Assembly (NCBI GenBank): GCA_964016885.1 | Contig: OZ024748.1 | Span: forward strand, 30,106,312 to 30,170,311 | Length of the DNA: 64,000 nt | Reading direction: 5' to 3' | Source: Eledone cirrhosa | Lineage: Eukaryota; Mollusca; Cephalopoda; Octopoda; Eledonidae | Shown: piece after piece, positions 16,401-28,892 of the stretch | Layout of the letters: every line of letters starts with the position of its first letter | How positions within the stretch are numbered: the stretch's first letter is position 1 | Made by a program: the position numbers and the translations under genes | Notes under the pieces: generated by a model | Told to the model about the DNA's origin: nothing | Seen by the model: the letters and a program-made list of their open reading frames with translations, nothing else | Databases searched by the model: none

Positions 16401-19400
16401 TAGCCTCTTTAGTACACATACATATAGCTTCTTTAGTACACATACATATAACCTCTTTCGTACACATATATATAGCTTCTTTAGTACACATACATATAGC
16501 CTCTTTAGTACACATACATATAGCCTCTTTAGTACACATACATATAGCCTCTTTAGTACACATACATATACCCTCTTTAGTACACATACATATAGCCTCT
16601 TTAGTACACATACATATACCTTCTTTTGTACACATACATATACCTTCTTTAGTACACATACATATACCCTCTTTAGTACACATACATATAGCCTCTTTAG
16701 TACACATACATATACCCTCTTTAGTATACATACATATAGCCTCTTTAGTACACATACATATAGCCTCTTTAGTACACATACATATACCCTCTTTAGTACA
16801 CATACATATAGCCTCTTTAGTACACATACATATAGCCTCTTTAGTACACATACATATAGCTTCTTTAGTACACATAAATATACCCTCTTTAGTACACATA
16901 CATATAGCCTCTTTAGTACACATACATATACCTTCTTTTGTACACATACATATACCTTCTTTAGTACACATACATATACCCTCTTTAGTACACATACATA
17001 TAGCCTCTTTAGTACACATACATATACCCTCTTTAGTATACATACATATAGCCTCTTTAGTACACATACATATAGCCTCTTTAGTACACATACATATACC
17101 CTCTTTAGTATACATACATATAGCCTCTTTAGTACACATACATATACCCTCTTTAGTACACATATATATATCCTCTTTAGTACACATACATATAGCCTCT
17201 TTAGTACACATACATATGGCTTCTTTAGTACACATACATATAGCTTCTTTAGTACACATACATATAACCTCTTTAGTACACACACATATAGCCTCTTTAG
17301 TACACATACATATAGCTTCTTTAGTACACATACATATAACCTCTTTAGTACACATACATATAGCTTCTTTAGTACACATACATATAGCTTCTTTAGTACA
17401 CATACATATAGCCACTTTAGTACACATACATATACCCTCTTTAGTACACATACATATATCCTCTTTAGTACACATACATATACACTCTTTAGTACACATA
17501 CTTATACCCTCTTTAGTACACATACATATAGCCTCTTTCGTACACATACATATACCCTCTTTAGTACACATATATATACCCTCTTTAGTACACATATATA
17601 TATCCTCTTTAGTACACATACATATAGCTTCTTTAGTACACATACATATACCCTCTTTAGTACACATACATATAGCCTCTTTAGTATACATACATATACC
17701 CTCTTTAGTACACATACATATAGCCTCTTTAGTACACTTACATATAGCCTCTTTAGTACACATACATATAGCTTCTTTAGTACACATACATATAGCTTCT
17801 TTAGTACACATACATATAGCTTCTTTAGTACACATACATATAGCTTCTTTAGTACACATACATATAGCTTCTTTATTACACATACATATAGCTTCTTTAG
17901 TACACATACATACACCCTCTTTAGTACACATACATATAGCCTCTTTAGTACAGATACATATAGCTTCTTTAGTACACATACATATAGCTTCTTTAGTACA
18001 CATACATATAGCTTCTTTAGTACAAATCCATATAACCTCTTTAGTACACACACATATAGCTTCTTTAGTACACATACATATACCCTCTTTAGTACACATA
18101 CATATAGCTTCTTTAGTACACATACATATACCCTCTTTAGTACAAATCCATATACCCTCTTTAGTACACACACATATAGCTTTAGTACACATACATATAG
18201 CTTCTTTAGTACACATACATATACCCTCTTTAGTACACATACATATACCCTCTTTAGTACACATACATATAGCCTCTTTAGTACACATACATATAGCCTC
18301 TTTAGTACACATACATATAGCTTCTTTAGTACACATACATATAGCCCCTTTAGTACACATACATATAGCTTCTTTAGTACACATACATATAGCCTCTTTA
18401 GTATACATACATATACCCTCTTTAGTACACATACATATAGCCTCTTTAGTACACATACATATAGCCTCTTTAGTACACATACATATACCCTCTTTAGTAC
18501 ACATACATATAGCCTCTTTAGTATACATACATATAGCCTCTTTAGTACACATACATATACCTTCTTTAGTACACGTACATATAGCTTCTTTAGTACACAT
18601 AAATATACCCTCTTTAGTACACACACATATAGCTTCTTTAGTACACATAAATATACTCTTTAGTACACATACATGTAGCCTCTTTAGTACACATACATAT
18701 ACCCTCTTTAGTACACATACATACAGCCTCTTTACTACACATACATATAGCCTCTTTAGTACACATACATATAGCTTCTTTAGTACAAATCCATATACCC
18801 TCTTTAGTACACACACATATAGCTTCTTTAGTACACATACATATACCCTCTTTAGTACACATACATATAGCTTCTTTAGTACACATACAGATACCCTCTT
18901 TAGTACAAATCCATATACCCTCTTTAGTACACACACATATAGCTTTAGTACACATACATATACCCTCTTTAGTACACATACATATAGCCTCTTTAGTACA
19001 CATACATATACCCTCTTTAGTACACACACATATACCCTCTTTAGTACACATACAAATAGCCTCTTTAGTACACATACATATAACCTCTTTAGTACACATA
19101 CATATAGCTTCTTTAGTACACATACATATACCCTCTTTAGTACACATACATATACCCTCTTTAGTACACATACATATACCCTCTTTAGTACACATACATA
19201 TAGCCTCTTTAGTTCACATACATATAGCCTCTTTAGTACACATACATATAGCCTCTTTAGTACACATACATATAGCTTCTTTAGTACACATACATATACC
19301 CTCTTTAGTACACATACATATACCCTCTTTAGTACACATACTTATAGCCTCTTTAGTTCACATACATATAGCTTCTTTAGTACACATACATATAGCTTCT

Positions 19401-20050
19401 TTAGTACACATACATATACCCTCTTTAGTACACATACATATACCCTCTTTAGTACACATACATATACCCTCTTTAGTACACATACATATAGCCTCTTTAG
19501 TTCACATACATATAGCTTCTTTAGTACACATACATATAGCTTCTTTAGTACACATACATATACCCTCTTTAGTACACATACATATACCCTCTTTAGTACA
19601 CATACATATAGCCTCTTTAGTACACATACATATACCCTCTTTAGTACACATACATATAGCCTCTTTAGTACACATACATATACCCTCTTTAGTACACATA
19701 CATATAGCCTCTTTAGTACAAATACATATAGCCTCTTTAGTACACATACATATACCCTCTTTAGTACACATACATATAGCCTCTTTAGTACAAATACATA
19801 TAGCCTCTTTAGTACACATACATATAGCCTCTTTAGTACAAATACATATAGCCTCTTTAGTACACATACATATAGTCTCTTTAGTACACATACATATAGC
19901 TTCTTTAGTACACATACATATACCCTCTTTAGTACACATACATATAGTCTCTTTAGTACACATACATATAGCTTCTTTAGTACACATACATATACCCTCT
20001 TTAGAACACATACATATAGCCTCTTTACTACACATACATATAGCCTCTTT
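13454..20050. repeat. Second copy of the 1-6500 block of the array
   Basis: The order of unit classes from position 1 onward recurs from 13454. For example, three agcctc, two agcttc and one accctc unit are followed by three accctc units and a tctatagtac mark at 341 and at 13794. Offsets between matching marks are 13453 (341 to 13794), 13621 (2137 to 15758) and 13547 (4631 to 18178, 5394 to 18941, 6451 to 19998). The copies therefore differ by gains and losses of whole units only. The element at 6735 is absent from the second copy. Confidence 0.85.
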
Positions 20051-21345
20051 AGTACACATACATATACCCTCTTTAGTACACATACATATAGCCTCTTTAG
20101 AACACATACATATAGCCTCTTTAGTACACATACATATACCCTCTTTAGAACACATACATATAGCCTCTTTAGTACACATACATATAGCCTCTTTAGTACA
20201 CATACATATACCCTCTTTAGAACACATACATATACCCTCTTTAGTACACATACATATACCCTCTTTAGAACACATACATATAGCCTCTTTAGTACACATA
20301 CATATAGCCACTTAAGTACACATACATATAGTCTCTTTAGTACACATACATATAGCCTCTTTAGTACACATACATATACACTCTTTAGAACACATACATA
20401 TAGCCTCTTTAGTACACATACATATAGCCTCTTTAGTACAAATACATATACCCTCTTTAGTACACATACATATAGCCTCTTTAGTACACATACATATACC
20501 CTCTTTAGTACACATACATATAGCCTCTTTAGTACACATACATATACCCTCTTTAGTACACATACATATAGCCTCTTTAGTACACATACATATACCCTCT
20601 TTAGTACACATACATATACCCTCTTTAGTACACATACATATACCCTCTTTAGTACACATACATATACCCTCTTTAGTACACATACATATAGCCTCTTTAG
20701 TACAAATACATATAGCCTCTTTAGTACACATACATATAGTCTCTTTAGTACACATACATATAGCTTCTTTAGTACACATACATATACCCTCTTTAGTACA
20801 CATACATATAGTCTCTTTAGTACACATACATATAGCTTCTTTAGTACACATACATATACCCTCTTTAGAACACATACATATAGCCTCTTTAGTACACATA
20901 CATATAGCCTCTTTAGTACACATACATATAGCCTCTTTAGTACACATACATATACCCTATTTAGAACACATACATATAGCCTCTTTAGTACACATACATA
21001 TACCCTCTTTAGAACACATACATATAGCCTCTTTAGTACACATACATATTGCCTCTTTAGTACACATATATATACCCTCTTTAGAACACATACATATACC
21101 CTCTTTAGTACACATACATATACCCTCTTTAGAACACAGACATATAGCCTCTTTAGTACACATACATATAGTCTCTTTAGTACACATACATATAGCCTCT
21201 TTAGTACACATACATATACACTCTTTAGAACACATACATATAGCCTCTTTAGTACACATACATATAGCCTCTTTAGTACAAATACATATACCCTCTTTAG
21301 TACACATACATATAGCCTCTTTAGTACACATACATATATAATGTT

Positions 21346-21599
21346 GTGGCTAATTCTCCAATCAATTATTACCATTTAATCAATTTCTAACTAAACTCCA
21401 CATAAATTATAATTTATTTTTATTGAACAGTTAATTGTTGAAGTGTTGAAGTCTTCTTCCAGGGAATTATATTTCAATTTTTTTATCTTCAGATATGTAT
21501 TTGCCAACAAAATCTTGGACATGACAGAGTTAAAAAGGTAAAGAAACAGTTACCATTCCAACTTTCAGGTATTTCCAAATACAGACACAGGTCCAGTGA
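21346..21599. other. AT-rich stretch with no recognisable gene
   Basis: About 250 bases of AT-rich sequence between the array and the first LINE remnant. It may be decayed 3' sequence of that LINE, but no motif could be assigned. Confidence 0.5.
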
Positions 21600-22184
21600 T
21601 TTTTTTTAATTTCTTTTTTTCTTTCCACTATTCAAAAGGAGTGCTATTTTCCATATTTTGATACTGAATGACAAGAACCTCCTAACAACGGGAGATATTT
21701 TGAAAATCTCTAAACACTTTTCAATCCAACTGTGTGGCGAACTATCGAACACTTTTTTGTAATCTATCCAAGCAATTGATAGATTTTTGTGTATATTATG
21801 ACAATCTTCCAGTATCATTTTGTTAATCAAAAGCTGATCCTTACAGCCATATGAGCCTTGTTTACACCCTTTCTGCTCATTGGGAAATAGATCATTTGTT
21901 ACCAGGTGATCATATATATTCAGTTAGGACTGATGTTAGCATTTTACACATTGTGGTCAAGCAAGTTATCGGTCTGTAATTTTTTGGATTATTTGTCTCA
22001 TCATTCTTCGGATGTAGGAATGTAATACCGTTAACTAGCCATGATGGTATCTTTTCTGGCTCCTTAACCATTTCATTGTAAAGTTGGGCTAAAAGCTCAT
22101 GAGACTCTGTGAAAGCATTTATCCAAAAATTTCGGTATTTTGTCTTTCCCTGGGGATTTCCATTTGCTGGATTTTCTAAGAGCT
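21600..22184 (-). pseudogene. R4/Dong-like LINE reverse transcriptase, 3' fragment (split copy)
   Basis: Minus-strand reading gives reverse-transcriptase pieces. YRPITCLTTMCKMLTSVLTEYI-like sequence (22218-21910) corresponds to RT motifs 1-2. AWIDYKKVFDS at about 21780 is motif A with its aspartate. The frame is broken several times and the C-terminal half is missing. Across the LTR insertion the coding sequence joins in frame with the part at 24923-26440, giving a WKSPGKD motif next to the junction. The family assignment rests on likeness to the better-preserved copies at 27.3-29.8 kb. Confidence 0.75.
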
Positions 22185-22630
22185 TGTAGTGACCTACATT
22201 CCGCGGGCTCACATACATTCTCTGTGCGTGATTTGGCTCAGCTCAGCCAATCAGCGCCAGGAGAAGAGGATGTATCCCTACGCGTTCTGAGAGAGAAATA
22301 GCCCGCGAAGATTTGAGAAATCAAAGACTCGCAGCTTGACCATGCTAAGGTAAACACCACTTGTTCTTTTGCTCCGTAAGCACAAACAATATGTAACAAC
22401 AAAACATTCCTACGGGCCTGGCCAAACGCCTCAGCCAGTCGACCGTATTTTCTCTTGTAATCTTAATTGAATTATTTCTCTTGGCAGGCCAGCTTAATTC
22501 ACTTCTTAACCTTTGTTAATAAATTATGTAAAAACAAGCTAAAGTCGTTGTCGATATTCCTATCATATCTTTCTACCAAACCTGGTTCCTCGTGGCAACA
22601 CTACAACTCTCTAAATACTTCTCTGCTAAA
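22185..22630 (+). repeat. 5' LTR
   Basis: 446 bp, starting TGTAGTG. It contains a CCAAT-type motif (agccaatcagcgcc, about 22236) that may act as promoter element and an AATAAA-type signal in gttaataaatta (about 22517). It is followed at 22631 by ttggtgaccctcgacg, the likely primer-binding site. I could not match the tRNA. Confidence 0.85.
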
Positions 22631-24474
22631 TTGGTGACCCTCGACGATTAAGTATGAAAACGCAGCCTATTTGAATTCGCCATTCGTTTTAATGGCTATG
22701 TGGAGTGGCTTAACATTTGGAGTGTTCGAATCGGGTAGCTAGACTCACTTAGCGTAAGTCCATAAAATCCATAATATTCCATTTGTTGAAGCACGCGGCC
22801 TGCACAATATTTCTGTCATAACTTTCATGGTAACACTAGTAACTCACGCATACAGACGAACACAAAAAAAATTAATAAAAAAAAAAAGGATTTCTCTGGA
22901 TGTGGAATTTTGCTTTCGCCGTTCTGTTGAAATTACAAATGGAGACTCAGAAATTTTGTTTTCCCGCGTACAGCTTGTCTTCTCCAATCCCAGCCATCTG
23001 ATTGGCTGCATCGTGCCACATGACGGCTTCTTCATCACAGACGCATTTTTCAATCGGCCATCTTGGATTTTCTTGCCGAATAATTTTCATGGAAAATAAT
23101 TTTTTTTCATTATTCAAATTTTCTTTAGAATATTTTAGAAAAAAAGAAAAAATTAGCAGTATTTCAAAAACTTGTCGCCACGAGGAAATTTCAAAACGGC
23201 TACCACCAAGTACCAGCCATCAGCAGCAACACATGGCTAACTATTAACCAACACCAGGAAACGGCTTGTAACTTTACCGACGCAACCACCATACCTTCTG
23301 TCTCGTTACCACAAGGACTCGAGAAATTAAGACATTAGTTTTCTCACCATTATGGCGTCAGACGTGGCTGCCATGTTGGTGACGCTAGGTTCTTCAACGC
23401 TCGACTTCTACTCTACAGAAGATTCATTGTGACTTTGCTTTAACAACAACAACAACTCTACTAGCTCCCTAGTAAGAGCATTCCCAAAGAGAAAAGAAGC
23501 GAACTTTTTGTTAAAAGAAAAGAAACAATTCTTTCTTTCTTCCTTTTTTTTTTTCAGGCATTTATTTTGGACATTTATTTTTTTTTTTTAAACTGTATTA
23601 TATGAAAATTCATTTCTCTCTATCATTGTATATGTGACCGCACGCACACATTTTCTTTGCTGTATTACATGCCTGCATATATACACACACCAACATGTTG
23701 TTGTCTATGGTATGTGATCTTCAAGCGTCGTAATATTCTGCGAGATCCCTTTTCACCTTCTAGAGGTACCAAAACATGCTATCGACACTTGCAGCTTAAT
23801 TCACCTGCACCGCAACACGTGAATGCTAATTGCAGCTGAACTCAAACAGTTTCGCATCTCGTTGCACATTCATCGTCCATAACAACCTCTATCTTGTTAT
23901 CTTACCCAACTCACCGGGAAAACAACAAATAGAACTGGACTTGTCAGCATTTCCACCACTTCTGTGGATTCGCCCGAATTGTGGGACTGCAACCCACCTA
24001 CAGATTCAGCTTGTTTTTTTTCTTATCAAAGCAACCAGCCATTTTTTCCTGGCTCCCTAGCACATTCAGCAATACATCTGGGAGGCCAACATTTTCTCGC
24101 CTACCCATCATCTTCTTGCCAGCACTGGTAAACTACCATAATAGCTTCGTCCACAGCTACTGGTACAACACTTACCATTAACATTTAATGCAAGAACAGC
24201 AACTTCGCCTATGTCAGACTTTATCTGTTTTCTGTTAGACATTTGGTGGTCACGTATAAACTACAAAACAGCTAGTCAGCGCCTCATTTTTTTTCTTGCA
24301 TGCATCTTTCTGCTCAATTATTTTTTCACTGATGTGCTCTTTCAGCATTTGTTCTTGCTGATTCAATAATCTATATCGACTTCCGTCTAGAAGGGGGGGG
24401 GGGGGTAAACTGTACCTTGTGGGTCCTTGGCTTCATCGTTAACGATTTTCGGCTAAAAATCTGCTCGGAGGTGA
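22631..24474 (+). other. Internal region of the LTR element, no coding signal
   Basis: 1.84 kb without a supported open frame; the longest open frames are under 100 codons and unlike known retroelement proteins. It begins with the presumed primer-binding site and includes a purine-rich tract of two A and thirteen G bases at 24391-24405. That tract could be the polypurine tract, although it lies about 70 bp before the 3' LTR. Confidence 0.6.
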
Positions 24475-24922
24475 TGTAGTGACCTACATTCCGCGGGCTC
24501 ACATACATTCTCTGTGCGTGATTTGGCTCAGCTCAGCCAATCAGCGCCAGGAGAAGAGGATGTATCCCTACGCGTTCTGAGAGAGAAATAGCCCGCGAAG
24601 ATTTGAGAAATCAAAGACTCGCAGCTTGACCATGCTAAGGTAAACACCACTTGTTCTTTTGCTCCGTAAGCACAAACAATATGTAACAACAAAACATTCC
24701 TACGGGCCTGGCCAAACGCCTCAGCCAGTCGACCGTATTTTCTCTTGTAATCTTAATTGAATTATTTCTCTTGGCAGGCCAGCTTAATTCACTTCTTAAC
24801 CTTTGTTAATAAATTATGTAAAAACAAGCTAAAGTCGTTGTCGATATTCCTATCATATCTTTCTACCAAACCTGGTTCCTCGTGGCAACACTACAACTCT
24901 CTGAATATAACTCTCTGCTAAA
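24475..24922 (+). repeat. 3' LTR
   Basis: 448 bp, matching the 5' LTR by eye throughout except near its end (ctgaatataactctctg in place of ctaaatacttctctg). It ends GCTAAA immediately before the AGCT target duplication. Confidence 0.85.
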
Positions 24923-26440
24923 AGCTAATTGCAGATGTTCAACTGTTATATTTTCCCGTGTTTGTTCCTCAAGGTGAGCTGTATCTTTCATTTGCCTGTC
25001 TATTCATGGGGCATGTATATTATGAATTTTTCTTTGGTCCAGATCTTTTCCCAGAATTCTTGCTCTTCCTCCTTGGGTGGTATTGATTTAGCAGTTATTG
25101 TTGACTTGCCAATTTTTCTATAGAAGTTTTTTTGGTTGTTTTTCAACATATTATTGTCCTTATAGAATCTAGAGTGTTTTTCAAAACGCCGTATACGAGC
25201 AGCTTTGGCTGATACTCTTTTGCTTGATTGTTTCTATCATCAAGTCTATGTCACTTGTTGATTTTATATTGTATTTTCTTTTCAATTTTCTGAGTTTAGT
25301 CTGTTTAACATGTTCACCTACTTTGTAGTTTGCTAAAGTTTCTGTCAGATTGGAGAAGGTTTATTTGGCGATTGATGTTCTCTTGCCAAGTAGGTTTTTT
25401 GTGGGCATTCCTTTGTTTTTTTCTTTTTCACTCCACATAACTGAGTGGTGACTTCAGCCAATGCATAGTAGAGATGATTTAGATCAGTAATGTTTAGTTT
25501 ATTTGTGCTGATGTCTTTGAGAGCTATGTTAATCTTGCGTATTATCCTTTGGTTTTGTTTGGAGTTCTGGATCTTAGGGAGAGTGTCTCGTTCCCCATGT
25601 CAGATTCTTTCATTTTCATCCATTCGATCAGAATTTCATTCTTCAAGTTAGCAAGTTCATTCACATTCATTTCTTTATCATTGATGATCTCATTGTTTTC
25701 ATTTTGAGTTTCATCTTGAGCATGCACTCCTTCCACTTTTTCGATCCTTTCATTAATTTGTTCTGCTGTCAGTGATTCCGCCCAGACCCTGGGATTTAAG
25801 GTGTTACAATTTACTTCATTTTCACTGACATGTTTCATTTTCCCTTCGATGACTTTGCGCTAATTGCTTGATCTGATCAATTTCTATGTCAGTAACTTCT
25901 TAATGTTTCTTCTTATATTAGCTAGTTTGTTACTGTCAATATAATCTGTTTTCGGGATGTTTCTTTTTACAGTTGATATGTCTGTTCTGTATTCGATCTA
26001 TTTGATGGGTAGCACATGGCAGTGTAGAAAGCTTCAAGGACTTCTTTATTGTCTTCCCTTAACCATTTTTCTCTCTTTTTCTTTGGATTTCTTGGTGGTG
26101 AGCATAGAGAGCCATCAGTAGGAGTATTCCGGTTATGGGAGGTCTCCAGCTCCAAATTGATGGGAAGGTTTGAACCATTAGCTCATTTTTTTACCCCAGT
26201 CAGGTTCTTCTCTGAGGGACGTGGCTCATTTTGACCCGGCTGACGGCCGATCCGGAATGAGTTTTTAACATTTGACATTGGATTTATTTTGTTGTGTTTT
26301 ATCCTTAACCGCCAAAGGGTAATCATTTCGAATTACGACTCCTAGGACGAGTGTCAACCAAGACTAGAGAGGTCATCCTCCCCTAGAGACACGGCTATTC
26401 TTCGCTGGCCGCCATCCCACTATTTCTTGGTCACAGGGTT
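24923..26440 (-). pseudogene. R4/Dong-like LINE, 5' part with N-terminal coding region
   Basis: Minus-strand reading from about 26155 downward gives an N-terminal region (KKKREKWLREDNKEVLEAFY), then a Glu/Asn-rich stretch (25838-25542). Next comes NQKNFYRKIGKS followed by KEEEQEFWEKIW near 25140-25030, a typical region just upstream of RT in R4-type elements. Frameshifts and stops separate these blocks, so the copy is dead. Sequence from 26160 to about 26440 is probably its 5' leader. The coding frame continues at 22184 on the other side of the LTR element. Confidence 0.7.
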
Positions 26441-26459
26441 TTTTGGGGGGGGTTTTAAA

Positions 26460-26525
26460 ATTGTTATTATTATGAGTGGTTCCTTAATGTGAACCCTGTG
26501 TGGCTAATAAAGAAATTATTAATAT
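26460..26525 (+). mobile_element. 3'-terminal scrap of a Tx1-like LINE
   Basis: The stretch around 26490-26515 (aaccctgtgtggctaataaa) closely resembles the 3' terminus of the Tx1-like LINE at 35698-35722 (aacccgtgtggttaataaag) and is followed by an AT-rich tail. No coding part remains. Confidence 0.45.
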
Positions 26526-27297
26526 AATATACTTGTGGCCTTTGTTGAAGTTGCCATTGTTGTTGTTGTTGGCTATGCCGGTGGTACTGGGGCTTTTTCC
26601 GGAGGGAGGAGGGGAAGTTATATTGTTGGTGGGGTACTTCAGTGCCATTGTAGTTGTTAATGTTGAGATGTTCAAAATTTCATTTTGACTGGGTCACTAA
26701 GTCAATCTATTTAAATCTTTTGGTAGCTTCTTCCTTTCTAGTTTTGTCTAGTGTTACTGCTACCTTCCCTCTCCTTCTCAGAAAATTTGATGTCAACTTT
26801 TCTTAAGTTAACAGAAGGTAGTGGGGGTAATAGTGATGGTAACAATGATGGAGTGGTGGTGGCGGTGGTGATGGGGTAGTGGTACTGTAGTAATGGTGTT
26901 GTTGCCGCTGTTGGTTTGTCTCTGGCTAAATTTTGTAGCCACTACAATGTATTGTTGTGTTTGTTTGGTATTTTTGTTAGCAGTAGCTATGTGGTTTGTT
27001 GCCTATGTTTAATATACATGTTGACATCTTTCCTTAATATTTGAACCAAACATTTTGAATAAACTTGAGATACAATAGTAATAATTATTATTATGCTGGG
27101 ATTGGTGGTGGTGGCAGTGGTTGTGGTAAAACTGCCGTTATTTGGCTGTTATATTTAGTGTACACAGGGGATTTCTTGCATTTGTAACCATTTTCTTTTT
27201 TGAATATAAAATTTCTAATACAAAATTAAATAGGATGTTATGGGTTCTCACTTCCTGAGAGCTAAGGCTGGTGCCTTATGTCCCATCTGTAATAAGA
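26526..27297. other. Stretch without a gene; G/T-rich trinucleotide runs
   Basis: GTT, GGT and GTG runs (26560-26640, 26820-26930, 27105-27125) in otherwise unassignable sequence. No exon-like open frame with splice sites was found. Confidence 0.5.
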
Positions 27298-27316
27298 ATT
27301 ATTATTATTATTATTC

Positions 27317-28875
27317 TTTGAGTCTCAGTCATTGATGTTAGTTAACTGGAAAGTTTGTTGAAATGAATATCAAGCCACTACCTTCAGGACGTATCGGAGG
27401 GTTCTTGCTATTCCCAGCAAGCATGCCTTTTGAAGCATTCCAAAAAGCGTGAAGGGGCCAATTTTCTTTAACTATCCCTGGAAACTTTTTGAGATAGTAC
27501 CTAGTGCGCCTATGACAATCGGGACCACTTTGACTTCATGGCAGTTCCAAATCCTTTTTACCTCCCACTTTAAGTCCTGGTATCGGTTAATTTTCTCCCT
27601 CTCCTTCTCTTGCACTTTCGTGTCGAATGGGCAGGCCACATCCACAATCAGGCACAATCTTTTTTCTTTGCCCAAAACCACCAGGTCAGGTCTATTGTGT
27701 TCCAGTTTCTTGTCCGTCTGTATCCTAAAATCCCACAGCACCTTCACCTGATCGTTTTCTATCGCCGACTCTGGCTTATGCTCATACCACTTCTCAGAAT
27801 GTGGTAAATTGTTTACTTTGCATAGGTGCCAGTGGATCACCCTGCCCATCACATCATGTCTCCAGCCCTTATAGTGAGTCTGGGCTAGGTTTTTATACTC
27901 GGATACAATGTGAGCCACAGTCTCCTCTCTCTCTCCACAGATTCTGCACAGTGGGCTAGCCTCCTCCTTGTAAATATGGTGTTTCAACCACTTTATTTTG
28001 AGGGCCTGCTCTTGCGCAGCCATTAACATTCCTTCTGTAGCCTTTTTAAGGTCTCCTCTTTTCAACCAGTTCCATGTCTGTGGATCTCTGAATTCAGTTT
28101 TCTCAAAGAAGGTACTATGAAGGGATTTTTCCTGAAGGCTGCTCTTTCTCCTTGTTATTTCCTCCCTGGACATCCCCTGGTCTATTGTCCTCTCCTTCAG
28201 TACAGTTCTGAGCATTGGCTCCTTACTATCAGTCACGTATTTGTGTAGGTTGTTTTTCTCCATCTGAACACAGTCCTCTATGCTGATAAGACCTCTTCCA
28301 CCTTCAGATCTCCTTAAGTAGAGTCTATCGACATCACTCCTCTTGTGGAACATGTTGTAGATAGTCAATAGCTTCCTAGTCTTCCTATCCATTTCTTTTT
28401 GTTCAGCAACATTCCATCTCAGAATTCCCGCACTGTACCTAATAATAGACACAGCTCGGGAATTTACTGCACTTATGGCATTCCTACTGTTCAGATGTGA
28501 CTTTAATATGCTCCTTACTCTCCGAATGTATTCAGTTCTTATCAATTCCTTCATTTTTTTGTTCTTGATGTCATCAGCCTCCAGAACACCCAAATACTTG
28601 TATCCTTCTTCAGTGTCAATTTCCTTTATCATCTCACCTGTTGGTACCTGGATTCCGTTGCTTCTGCTCAATTTACCCCTCTTCATCACAAGGACTCCAC
28701 ACTTACTAATACCAAATTGCATACATATATCATTGCTGAAAATACGGACAGTGTCAACAAGCACATCCAACACCTTCTCACTCTTCCCGAAGAGCTTAAG
28801 ATCGTCCATGAAGAGGAGGTGATTGATGGTAAGCTCTCCCTTTCCCAACTTGCATCCTGCTCTCACTTTTCGCAG
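27317..28875 (-). mobile_element. R4/Dong-like LINE, 5'-truncated copy B
   Basis: A minus-strand LINE fragment bounded by (ATT)n on both sides (27298-27316 and 28875-28892). The 5' truncation falls within the RT domain just before motif C. The 3' leader of about 150 bp (27317-27471) follows the stop codon. AAT/TAA microsatellites are the known target of Dong elements, which fits this position. Confidence 0.8.
27472..28866 (-). pseudogene. Truncated RT plus restriction-like endonuclease ORF (copy B)
   Basis: 464 codons without a stop, covering the C-terminal half of an R4-type LINE protein. In order it has the RT catalytic motif LLFMDDLKLF near residue 20 and a thumb region with YKYLGVLEADD (about 90). 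A CCHC finger CRICGEREETVAHIV follows (about 317). The restriction-like endonuclease core is RPDLVVLGKEKRLCLIVDVA (about 400-420), and the C-terminal signature is VPIVIGALGTISKS. YADD is replaced by FMDD, as is usual in this group. RT motifs 1 to B are missing, so the fragment cannot be active although the frame is open, which suggests a fairly recent insertion. Confidence 0.85.
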
Positions 28876-28892
28876 TATTATTATTATTATTA
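28875..28892. repeat. (ATT)n microsatellite between two LINE fragments
   Basis: About five ATT units separating LINE copies B and C. It is a plausible shared target-site tract for both. Confidence 0.8.

Larger units (their letters stand above)
7379..21345. repeat. 24-bp tandem array, block 2
   Basis: About 580 further units in the same orientation as block 1. Shortened landmark units (agctctttag at 7894 and 10411; agctttag at 8518, 11131, 15758, 18178, 18941) and rare spellings such as accctctgtag (8493, 11105) allow larger copies to be lined up. The last 1.3 kb (20100-21330) is enriched in a ttagaacacat variant that is rare elsewhere, so this end has been homogenised separately. The array ends abruptly in AT-rich sequence at 21346. 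The six-frame open reading frames, up to 2245 codons, are repeat artefacts. Confidence 0.97.
22185..24922 (+). mobile_element. Non-autonomous LTR retrotransposon nested in a LINE
   Basis: Two near-identical direct repeats of 446 and 448 bp, both starting TGTAGTGACC, bracket 1.84 kb of internal sequence. The insertion is flanked by a 4-bp target duplication AGCT (22181-22184 and 24923-24926). Removing the element restores the reading frame of the surrounding LINE. No gag, protease, RT, integrase or RNase H motif is visible inside, so it probably depends on a relative for movement. The LTRs look identical except in their last 25 bases, so the insertion is young. Superfamily is uncertain; the 4-bp duplication would fit a Gypsy-type integrase. 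Confidence 0.85.

Noticed and set aside
534..21379. Very long open reading frames (up to 2245 codons) on both strands of the 24-bp array.
   Set aside because: Four of six frames are open at once because the unit is 24 bp and stop-free in them. Products are pure eight-residue repeats with no start context, introns or composition of a real protein.
22827..24181. Short open frames (60-90 codons) in the LTR element interior as gag or pol remnants.
   Set aside because: No protease, RT, RNase H, integrase or zinc-knuckle motif, and frames overlap on both strands.
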